Assembly: GCF_000330505.1 (NCBI RefSeq)
Contig: NW_004440169.1
Span: 1 to 64,000, forward strand
From: Entamoeba invadens IP1
Lineage: Eukaryota > Evosea > Mastigamoebida > Endamoebidae
DNA length: 64,000 bases
Direction of reading: 5' to 3'
The position numbers and the translations under genes are program-made. The notes beneath the pieces are model-generated. The model saw only the letters and a list, made by a program, of their open reading frames with translations, searched no databases and was not told the DNA's origin. Of the stretch, positions 13,160 through 22,105 are shown one piece after another (positions within the stretch are counted from its first letter, which is position 1; every line of letters starts with the position of its first letter).

Positions 13160-13520
13160 ACTTTGCCGCCTTGCATATGATTTGACGAAAAAATGCAAAA
13201 ATATTCTACATCATCAGAACTTGAAAAATAAAACAAAATTTTAAACAGTTAAGTCATCACCATTGGAAACGAGAGATTCAGATGCCAGAAGCACTCTTCC
13301 AGTTATCGTTCCTTGTTATGGAAGCATTAGGTATCCACGATACTATTCACAACTCAATCGTGAAGTGTGATGTCGATATCAGAAACTAGTTGTATGAAAA
13401 CATCGTCTTTTCAAATGGAACGTCAATGTACTCAGGCATTAACGACAGACTTGAGAAGGAGAAAGTTGAAGATGAACAAGGATTAAGCATGAGAAGGCTG
13501 TTTATGCTTGGCTCAATTTA
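13160..13520 (+). pseudogene. Actin pseudogene fragment (C-terminal half)
   Basis: Continuous plus-strand translation gives recognisable actin: SSELEK, a stop, then [43 protein letters not shown], a stop, and LYENIVFSNGTSMYSGI. This matches the conserved conventional-actin segment around [21 protein letters not shown] and DVDIRKDLYGN. In-frame stops (the TAA after SELEK, the TAA before VITIG and the TAG at 13387-13389) and the missing first half and C-terminus show that it is dead. Weak resemblance continues upstream to about 13160 (DLTKKMQKYSTSS against DFDEEM...SSS) and downstream past 13490. It lies inside the TTAA-bounded structure. Confidence 0.85.
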
Positions 13521-13904
13521 ATTATATTTGTATTGGTGTTTATTTGGTTTAGTTTTAATAATTATTGTTATAATCAATCATAATATAATTAATAAATTTA
13601 CTATCAGTTATATTATTCAAAGGTTGATTTTTTATAGTTTATTTCTAAGTTAAATATCTATACAATTTATTATTCTTTTGTCACGCATTGAATAACGTAT
13701 CCAAAACTGCTATTTTTTTCGACTTAAATTGATGTTTTATAGCGTTGTTTTACCATATAAGTTAATTATTTTAATGTTATTATTGTGTTAGACAATAACA
13801 AACAAAATTAATAGTAAGTAGTGGGCTTTTATCGTAATATTTTGTTGTTATTTGGTTCTCTAAGTATTTTTAGTTTGATTGGAATCCATTTTTTATTTTG
13901 ACAA

Positions 13905-15862
13905 TAAAGTAGGGGGAATGAGGGGCTTGACCTATACTTTTAATGGTTTATTTACTATATTTAAATAAAAACTATTTTTAATGTTTTATTTAAAAACACA
14001 ACCTTGACTTATAAATTATAGTTTATAAACTATAAAAGTATTTGTTCATCCTTAGCATAAAGTCAGAACTCGAAATTATATTCGGATTGACTTGGGTGTT
14101 TGGGAGTTTTCTCTCATTTGGATCAACAATAGGTGGCAATATTGTTGTTTGTAAAGGCTCTCGATGTTGGTTTAACTCTTGTATATTCCAAGGTAAACTC
14201 TCTTCTGCCATCTTGACCAAATATGTCGATGAAGGCGGAAGAACAAACGATTCCAATTGTTCGCTGGTATAAACACCATTGGCTTCCTGTAACAATCTGG
14301 AAGCCTCTTTTATAGAAACGAACATTCTTTTGATCTTGCCAATATTGACTCCAACAACACCAGAACGCTTAAACGATGCAACTATAATGTTTTTAGTTAC
14401 TTTGCTCTTCATTCTCCCAACACTTTTTTGCATGACAAGTTATGGGCACACCAGTTTGCTCTCTATGATCTCCTTCTTCTCTCAAAGCTTGTCGTAATCT
14501 GCAATCACTCTCACTAAGTTCTCTCATCCAAGAAATCAATCCACTTTGAACTTCTCCGTCTTCAGTGACGTGGAATTGGTGTCAATTGCTCTTCCTTCAA
14601 TTGTCAAAGAACCGTGTGAACTGATGGCTTGTTTGGCAACTCCAAAAAACATAAGTCAAGTGGTTGGACAAGGTGACTTGTGTGAGGGACATAATAATGG
14701 AAAACAACATTGTGGTCTTGGGCAAATTGTATCAGCTGCTCATTCAAATGGCCACTGAAGTTGTCCATGGTGACTACAGCTCTTTCACTGACTAGACACC
14801 TTTTTAATCTGATTGATTCGATGTGAAGAATTAGATGATTCACAATCCACTGCTGGAAAATAGCGCCTGTAATAAAACCACTCTTGGAATGGTAAAAAGT
14901 CCACTCCGGAATTTCTGCTTCCAATTAGATATGTACTTTTTGTTGGGTAGTACAATAGCAGGAGCAATGAAACATCCCTCAAGTGAAATACAAGCCACAC
15001 AAATACTACGCTTACAAGAATGTGAAACGCCCAGCTTCGGTGCTTCTTGGGTTTTTAATTTGCTGTAAGTGTCATTTGAAACATACACATATAGATTGTG
15101 TTTGTCCATCCAGTCAGAAAAGCCAACTTCGTCAACATTGAAAAATAGACAAGCTGGTGTATTATTGAAGTTGCTAAGCTCTTTGTAGTTGTTGAAAACA
15201 TTCATATAATCTATTTGAATTCTTTCCAACTCATCCGGAACAGCTTTTATTTTTTTTACAACCATGTTTAGTTTCCATGTGTTTCCATAGACCACTTGCT
15301 GTGATTGTGAATAACGGATCAACTTTTTGACACAACGACATGATAAGTGAATTTGTTATTGCAATTTTCTTTTCATTGCACAATAGTATCAATTGTTTTA
15401 TCATATCTTCCATCTCTCCGGTTATTTTTCTAACATGCCAATCTGGTATCACATCTTTTTCTTTATCAAGATGCAGTGATACTGCCTGCTTCGTGATATT
15501 AAACAACTTGCCTATTATTGCTAAAGGAAAACGTGTTTTTGAATAAAGAAGTTGTATTTGTGCTGTCATAGAAAAAGATAGTTGAAGCTCTTCAATTAAG
15601 TCTTGGTCATTTTCAATTATGAAAATGAGCTTTTTAATCTTTTCTATTTCACTTGAAAATTGTTGATCTTTCCTTATCAAACAAGCGTTGTACTTCATTT
15701 TGGATAAGCTAAGGATCTTTTTCTTTGACATTTTGTTGTATATTATTTATAGTTTTTGTTATTTTTTAAATAGAACCGGGAAAACTCTGTATAGTAAAAA
15801 ATATAATAAAACAATAGGTCAAGCCCCTCAGTTTCGTTAAGCCCCTCACTCCTTCTACTGTA
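13905..15862 (-). mobile_element. pogo-like (DDE_1) transposon
   Basis: The unit is bounded by TA dinucleotides at 13905-13906 and 15861-15862. The ends are inverted repeats: the left reads AAGTAGGGGGAATGAGGGGC and the right, reverse-complemented, CAGTAGAAGGAGTGAGGGGC, followed by TTRAC in both. The right end carries a second GAGGGGCTTGACC copy about 14 bp further in, so its terminal repeat is partly duplicated. The interior encodes a pogo-type transposase on the minus strand, broken by frameshifts. It is nested in the piggyBac-like structure and so inserted later. Confidence 0.8.
14023..15731 (-). pseudogene. pogo-like DDE_1 transposase, frameshifted
   Basis: The reading begins at the ATG at 15731 (MSKKKILSLSKMKY). 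An N-terminal DNA-binding part contains IIGKLFNITKQAVSLHL. A frameshift in an A run near 15250 leads to the catalytic part: FFNVDEVGFSDW (first Asp), a second shift near 14910, then VTMDNFSGHLNEQLIQF (second Asp) and YVPHTSHLVQPLDLCF, the DDE_1/pogo-Tigger signature. A third break near 14635 separates a C-terminal tail in 14023-14433, with further stops between 14434 and 14604. The breaks rule out function. pogo-type enzymes integrate at TA, which agrees with the flanks. Confidence 0.8.
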
Positions 15863-18324
15863 ATATTTTTGTTATGTTCTTATTTTATTTTGGTTTGAAC
15901 CAATCTTATTGGTTATATCAAACCCACAACTTTGCACACTTTTAAGTGTTTTTTATTTTGTTTTTTAAAAAACTTGAATATCTGATAGTATTATTTAATC
16001 AATTTTATTACCATTTTTATTTGTTTATGAAAACAGTTTATTTTCGTATTATTTATATTACTAATATTAATTTGTTAAATTATATATTTTATTAATTGAA
16101 GGACGAATCTTTAACAAAAACCAATTGATTTGAATTTATGAATGATGAAATGTTTTATAAATAATTCAAAAGTTTGAATTTAAGTTGAACTATTTTATCA
16201 AATAAGTCAAAAATCATTCTAAATTGTTCATGAAAAGTCGCCATTATTTTCATTTTTTGGAAAAGTGAAATTATTTTTTGAAATTTTTTTCTGAAAAAAT
16301 AAGAAAAAAAAATTTTGTCAGTCCTCAAAGGGTTAATAAATACAGATGGATTACAAAATTATTAAATAAACAAATATTTCGAGTCAAAAGACATTTAGTC
16401 TTTATTCACTCAGTTTTGAAAAATGGTTATTTTATGTTTTCCAATTTAATGTATTCTTTTTTATTTGAGTTAAAAAGTCTGTTTTGTACCGAAAAATAAT
16501 CTATTCGGTAATATAAAAGTATTTCGAAGTTTTAACAAATTTTTTTGGTCGTGTTTTTCATTTTTTGAAATAATTCCAACAATATCACCATATTTTTTTA
16601 CAAATTTGGGTAATTCAATGAATTTGTAAATTTATTGAATTTATTTAACCAAATAATTAAGATATTTATTTGGTTAAAAAATTATTTATTATTTTTTTAT
16701 TTTAATAATAGGCTTTTTAGAAACAGTAAGATAATACAACAACCCTTAAAAATACAATGATATTTAAAAATAATGTCTTTTTGAATAGCATAATGATATT
16801 CTTTTTGCTAACTGACTGTTAATTTTCTTTAAAATAATTACAAAATAAATATAATAAACCATGGAAAGTATCGCGTCAGATCCACAAAAATAAAGTAATA
16901 ATATTACTGCATTTTACAGCCTTATCAATCGTTAAAATTATTAAATAGCTGATACAAATATATTCAAATATATGCATTGTTAAAATAGATAACAAAATAT
17001 GATTATATGTCATCAAAAATATTGATAAACGAGTTAAAATATAGAGGATCATGGTTAGACAAAAGAACTATATATCATTTTTAAATGTTTTTTTCTTAAA
17101 TTAATAGATTTTGTATTAGTTTATGTCTAACCATGAAAAAGTTAAAACTGTTGATGAAGCTAAAATTAATCAAAATACTCAAAAAATTAAAAATTATTAA
17201 TTAATAATAAAAATGTCATAAATTGAAACCAATAAAAACGAATCTTAAGAATGGACTTTGGGATATTATTTGTTATTGTTTTCAAATTGACCTAACTTAT
17301 TATTTAACTTATATGCCTTTTCTAAAATGACATTTTATTCATCTCGAAATATCTGGTTGGCTTGTCTATTTTTTTCGTGTTCGCATTAAAACACTACAAC
17401 ATAAAACTTTTCTTTGTTATTGGTTTTAAAATTTTTTGTTGTTAAGTCATTTTAACAATTGTTATTTTTAGCACACGATTATAAAAAAATCAAAAAAAAA
17501 CTTTTTTAGAAAAACCACTTTATTTTTATTATAAATAATATTATTATTATATATTGTAGAAAAAACAAGATATCGTCAAATAATAAATAGAATTTAGTTG
17601 AAAACACTTCATATTTAAAAAAACAATTGTTATAACAACAACTTTGCATTAAATGTATTAAATGGATACCAAAGACTTGTTGTCCAAGTAAAATGAAAAC
17701 TTGTTGATGAAAAAAGAGTTTTAGTTTGTCTTTTTATTTTAATTATATTTCATTTATTTTTTATTAAAAATAATTTATTTCAAAGTGGGTGTTGACTTAT
17801 TTTAGTTTTAAATAAATTTGACATCCAAATAATTTGGCCACTATAAAAATACACGATTTGTATATTAAATAAATTAAACAAAAGAAAGATGTCGAGAATA
17901 TTGTTCAATTTTGTTATCAAACTCTTTTTTTCAATTAAATTAAAAAGATTAAAGAACTCAACCAATCCATCATAAAAGATGTTTCTTTTCTTATTCACCA
18001 AAAATAAATGAATGCTTCAGTTTTATTTTTAATTTTAAATACATGTTTCGTTATTAAGGATCTTATCTTGTTGGAAACAATTAATATTATCAGTTTTACA
18101 ACTAATTATATTTGCTTGTTGAGTTAAAACTTGTGGTTCAAAATATTTTTTATTAATCTTTTATTATAAAAAATAATCAATATTCGCACATATTTTTCGA
18201 AAATGTAAAATAATAAATACATATCATTATTTTCTTTTACCATCCATTTCAGTTTAACCCCTTTAAATAATAACCGCTTATTTGTTTGGTATATAAACTC
18301 ACATTTTTATATAAATCATTCAAA
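15863..18324. other. Gene-free stretch with a small inverted repeat
   Basis: AT-rich DNA without a credible coding frame. The last 470 bases of the TTAA-bounded structure lie at the left. A 12-bp perfect inverted pair, TCATGGTTAGAC at 17049-17060 and its complement at 17125-17136, encloses 64 bp and could be a very small MITE or hairpin. The 73-codon minus frame at 17780-18001 is low-complexity and AT-rich, and is not called. Confidence 0.5.
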
Positions 18325-19857
18325 ATGATTATCACATCCATTCATATGCTCTTTATAACATCGTTGTTTGAACTCGTAGAATCACAAGATAAAAATACAA
18401 AAGTCTGTATGATCGACTTTGGAGCGGTTGATATGGATACAAATGAGAAATACCTGGCAAAATCGTGGGATTGTTATGATCGAATACCAAACTCAAAGAC
18501 TGAGATTTTTGCATTGAATTTGGATTTGGCATGTTATATCCATGAAAATATGATGTTCCTTCATAAAGCCTCAGAAACGGTAAACAGATGTGGGCAATGG
18601 ATTCAAATCATTGGCCCTTCACAGAGTCAAATGAATTGTATGATAGCTGGATACCGAAATTATGAAAGACCAACTTTAACTGTTGTTAAAGAGGAGAGAC
18701 TTATAAGTGTTACTCCACAATTGTTCACTTCTTTAACTGGTGGTTTTGTAAACCAAGCTGAAGATATGACACAAGTGACTGTATCATTCAGTGATATTGG
18801 AATATCTGCAACACCAACCCTTTTTGTTTTAAACAGAACCGAAACTGAAGTAAATGTACAAATAGTGAATACCAATAAAGTGCAATCAATGTTGGCATTG
18901 GGCCGAGTCTCGACGAAAGAATTGTTGTATTATAACAAGAATCTTGATGACACTTTTACTCTTCCTTTGTTCAACGAAAATATCTATGTCTCACTGATTG
19001 ATTTAAATAGTGAAAATATTAATATTGATAACATCAATTTGGCCACTGGAAATAGATACGTGTCGGGTGTTAGATTTGAACAAAACAAAATACCAAAATG
19101 TAAGTTCTTTACTGAAACGCAAGTCTTTGAAGAAGGCAGTACATTTGAAGACGATATGTTATTTAAGTGGTATATCCTACATACTAAAATGGATGGTTTG
19201 GGGAAAATATATGACTCTGCACTTGCAAATATAGTGTTAAACATTGAAGAAACTGAAACTAAATTGTCATTTTTTTATTCAATTGAGATATTAATGAATA
19301 ATGACTTTAGAGAGTTTATTTTCAAATTAAGAACCACCAATTTAGAAGGATTTGAGTTAAAAAGAGCCGATTTAATATTGACCAAAAACTATCTACAAAC
19401 CGACAAAGTGGGCTCTGAATACACCGAGCAGAACCTGAAAACCAAAATGACAATCAACAAAACTTCTGGTGAAGTAAAAATAAGAGCTCTATTTAGCAAA
19501 AATATCATGTTGTTTTCAAACACAATTGCTTTTGTATTTGGAACATCAAAGGGAAGTCAAATTTCGATTGGAACATCTCATCTTATCAGATCCGACATAT
19601 ATGTTGATCAACCAGATTGCGATAGTATGTCATTCGATTGTGAACGTACAGACTGTCTCACTTTTGATAACGACACAATTGAAGATGGTCCAAATCCATT
19701 TACAAAAGAATGTCGACCGGCATGTGGGACTTGTTTTGATGTCTTCAAATGTTCTACATCAGGAAAATGTGTCAAAGAAAAGGTTATCAATCTTCGCAGC
19801 AATGGCTTTAGTATCTTCTCATTATTATTCCTCATTCTCTTGGCTCTATTTTTGTAA
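18325..19857 (+). CDS. Secreted, probably GPI-anchored surface protein with possible expansin-like part
   Basis: 510 residues from the ATG at 18325; the frame stays open 13 codons upstream but without another ATG. The N-terminus is a signal peptide (MIITSIHMLFITSLFELVES). The C-terminus is a short hydrophobic tail (FSIFSLLFLILLALFL) after a small-residue stretch, typical of a GPI-attachment signal. Before it lies a cysteine-rich module (about residues 430-480) ending CGTCFDVFKCSTSGKCV. Residues around 85-150 (NRCGQWIQIIGP, NCMIAG, ISVTPQLFTSL, QVTVSF) recall the double-psi barrel of expansin-like proteins; this is tentative. Several N-glycosylation sequons (NRT, NKT, NDT) are visible. A cell-surface role is inferred; substrate unknown. 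Confidence 0.75.
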   Translation: MIITSIHMLFITSLFELVESQDKNTKVCMIDFGAVDMDTNEKYLAKSWDCYDRIPNSKTEIFALNLDLACYIHENMMFLHKASETVNRCGQWIQIIGPSQSQMNCMIAGYRNYERPTLTVVKEERLISVTPQLFTSLTGGFVNQAEDMTQVTVSFSDIGISATPTLFVLNRTETEVNVQIVNTNKVQSMLALGRVSTKELLYYNKNLDDTFTLPLFNENIYVSLIDLNSENINIDNINLATGNRYVSGVRFEQNKIPKCKFFTETQVFEEGSTFEDDMLFKWYILHTKMDGLGKIYDSALANIVLNIEETETKLSFFYSIEILMNNDFREFIFKLRTTNLEGFELKRADLILTKNYLQTDKVGSEYTEQNLKTKMTINKTSGEVKIRALFSKNIMLFSNTIAFVFGTSKGSQISIGTSHLIRSDIYVDQPDCDSMSFDCERTDCLTFDNDTIEDGPNPFTKECRPACGTCFDVFKCSTSGKCVKEKVINLRSNGFSIFSLLFLILLALFL

Positions 19858-19976
19858 TTTCGGCTTTTTTATTATTTGTTAATAAAAATGTTTTATTTAC
19901 TAAAATGTTATTTAAATGTTATTGTATTTAAATTAAAATTAACAAATAATAACCATAATGTAAAAACGAACAAATG

Positions 19977-20112
19977 TTTGGTACTGTTTAGTATGTAGGC
20001 TCATATACTCTGTGAAATTTTTTGTTTGAGATGGTAAATTTTATAATAATTCTAAATAATTTTACAATTTACAACAATAAGAACAATAAAAGCCGAAGAT
20101 GTTTTTTATTTT
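19977..20112. repeat. Decayed MITE, GGTACTGTTTA family
   Basis: The core GGTACTGTTTAGTATGTAGG followed by a GATGGTAAATTTTATAATA block matches, with substitutions, the core of the MITE at 25813-26053 (GGTACTGTTTACCAAGAGGG ... GAGGTGGTAATTTGTATCA). The ends are too diverged to define. It follows the 3' end of the surface protein gene by about 120 bp. Confidence 0.5.
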
Positions 20113-20153
20113 CCATGTTGTTGTGAAAATAGTTACATTTAATATAAATTCCC

Positions 20154-20402
20154 TCAAGCGAGCCTTTTGGGATTATTTTAAATTTTTCTATTATATTAAC
20201 TAGAATTAAATTATTGATACTAATTTTATATTTCAGATTTGTTCCACATGATGTGGAACAAATTCAAAAACAAAAATTCTGATTGATATGGTCCACATCA
20301 ATCAGATTTTTTTTTCAACTCTTGTTTCTAATACTTAACTATTAATTGTAGAATTAATATGATAAAATTAACTATATTTAAAAAATCCCATAAGGCTAGC
20401 TT
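20154..20402. repeat. MITE with two internal hairpins
   Basis: Inverted ends read AAGCGAGCCTTTTGGGATTA (from 20156) and, reverse-complemented from 20402, AAGCTAGCCTTATGGGATTT. Inside are two tight palindromes. The first has 12-bp perfect arms TTTGTTCCACAT/ATGTGGAACAAA around one base (20238-20262). The second has 10-bp arms TCTGATTGAT/ATCAATCAGA (20278-20306). No coding frame. The target duplication is unclear. The transcript would fold strongly. Confidence 0.6.
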
Positions 20403-20529
20403 AACTCGCCAACAACCCAATACTGCTCTTTTTAACAGTTTTTCAAAAAATTGTCCCAAAACTGTTTAAATAATTTTGAAATATTATTAGGTGATTTTCC
20501 CGAAAAAATAAATAAAAACAAATAATATA

Positions 20530-22105
20530 TACAGTGAAAATACGTTTCAAAATGAAGGGAAAATAGTTTAAAAATGACAGATTTTATTTTAAAAGGACAA
20601 GATTTTTAATAAAAAGGATGAAAATCATAAAAAGTGATGGAGATTTGTTTTAAAAAGGACATGTATTTTTATTGAAAAGGACAGGATTTTTGATAAAAAG
20701 GACGATTTTCGAAAGAAATGACGATTTTCATGAAAAAGGACAGGAATTTATTATAAAAAGGATGGGATTTTTGTTAAAAGGATGGATTTTAAGAAAATGT
20801 GACAGCCATTTTTTGAAAAAGGATAACATTTTTAACAAAAAGGATCGATTTTTTAATAAAATATAATTTATTTCCGACATTTTCCCGATTTTACACATAA
20901 AACACAAACAATTAAAATACCATAATCAAGTTTTAAAAAAAAACTGATAATGAATAATTAAATCATAATAAGAAAGAGTGTTTTAACGCAATTTTAATCT
21001 TGATCTTAATAATTGATTTAAATGTCACAATCTTTGACTTCTATCGACGCCAGAGACCCGATAACAAGGAATGAATTTATTGAAAATCCACCACTTATCC
21101 AATGGAATGAACAACAGCGCCAGGTTGAATCTAAAACACTTTTCATTCTTCCCCAAGCTACCAAAAGAAAAAGGGGAAGACCCAAAGCTCGGTCAGAATC
21201 AATAAACCAAGCCAAAAGACCTTATCACAAAGTAACAATACAAAACAAATTCAATATGATTAAATTTTTCATAGTTAATGCGGATACTAAAGATGATGTG
21301 TTTTACAGTGGAGAACTTGGTATTAAAATCAAGGCTGTCAAAAATATGTTAGTCAAATTAAAGTGATGAAGAGGTTTTCAATATATATTTCATGGAATTG
21401 ATGAAACACTATGACGACAACAACAATTCAGCAGTGTTTCGGTGTGACAATTGTACTATACACATCCATTTGAGGGAACTTGTTACTAACATTCATCATT
21501 CAATTGTTTATAATACAGCTTACAGTTATGAACTCAACCCGATAGAAACTGTTTTGGGGTTTTGGAAAAGGCGTGTAGAAAATGACATACGTATTTGGAC
21601 TGGCCTTGGCGATCTTCTTGAAAAAAATGGATTTAATTTAACCAGCTGAAGTAATAGCGTCGATGGAGAGATGTCTCAATGAAATTTGTGCAAAAGCATA
21701 TAATAAAGACTTGTAATTTCAAATTGTTTGTGTTTTATGTGTAAAATCGGGAAAATGTCGGAAATAAATTATATTTTATTAAAAAATCGATCCTTTTTGT
21801 TAAAAATGTTATCCTTTTTCAAAAAATGGCTGTCACATTTTCTTAAAATCCATCCTTTTAACAAAAATCCCATCCTTTTTATAATAAATTCCTGTCCTTT
21901 TTCATGAAAATCGTCATTTCTTTCGAAAATCGTCCTTTTTATCAAAAATCCTGTCCTTTTCAATAAAAATACATGTCCTTTTTAAAACAAATCTCCATCA
22001 CTTTTTATGATTTTCATCCTTTTTATTAAAAATCTTGTCCTTTTAAAATAAAATCTGTCATTTTTAAACTATTTTCCCTTCATTTTGAAACGTATTTTCA
22101 CTGTA
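20530..22105 (+). mobile_element. Transposon with 382-bp terminal inverted repeats
   Basis: The unit is bounded by TA (20530-20531 and 22104-22105). Inverted repeats of 382 bp (20532-20913 and 21722-22103) appear identical: they contain the same 64-codon open frame on opposite strands, and all blocks I compared match. The ends begin CAGTGAAAATACG. Each repeat is built of about a dozen degenerate AAAAGGAC/T...TTTT units, roughly 20-25 bp apart, perhaps transposase-binding sites. The open frames inside the repeats (FLIKRT-like periods) are a by-product and not genes. The interior encodes transposase remnants (21022-21712). TA targets and the DDE remnant suggest the Tc1/mariner superfamily. Confidence 0.8.
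21022..21712 (+). pseudogene. Transposase remnant of the long-TIR element
   Basis: Two plus-strand frames remain. The first (21022-21366, 114 residues, MSQSLTSIDARDPITRNEF) has a basic AT-hook-like segment KRKRGRPKARSESI. The second (21392-21649) contains FRCDNCTIHIHLRELV and AYSYELNPIETVLGFWKRRV, which fit the second Asp and the PELNPIE Glu block of Tc1/mariner-like DDE enzymes. The first catalytic Asp region is absent, so an internal deletion plus frameshifts is inferred. A frame after 21649 (MERCLNEICAKAYNKDL) runs to about 21712 and completes the C-terminus. Non-functional. Confidence 0.65.

Larger units (their letters stand above)
10915..16336. mobile_element. TTAA-bounded inverted-repeat structure, piggyBac-like
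   Basis: The left end reads TTAACCCTTCAAGGACGG (10915-10932) and the right end, reverse-complemented, TTAACCCTTTGAGGACTG (16336-16319), 15 of 18 identical. TTAA targets with CCC-beginning ends are the known hallmark of piggyBac elements. I find no piggyBac transposase, but the 100-N gap at 11774-11873 could hide sequence. The interior holds a decayed actin fragment (13160-13520) and a complete nested pogo-like element (13905-15862). If real, this is a non-autonomous or heavily decayed copy, about 3.4 kb without the nested insertion and gap. Everything else inside is gene-free AT-rich DNA. Confidence 0.5.

Noticed and set aside
20672..20866. 64-codon open frame repeated exactly at 21769-21963 on the other strand
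   Set aside because: It is the translation of the degenerate AAAAGGAC/T units of the terminal inverted repeats, with periodic FLIKRT-like phrasing. No start context or family supports a protein.
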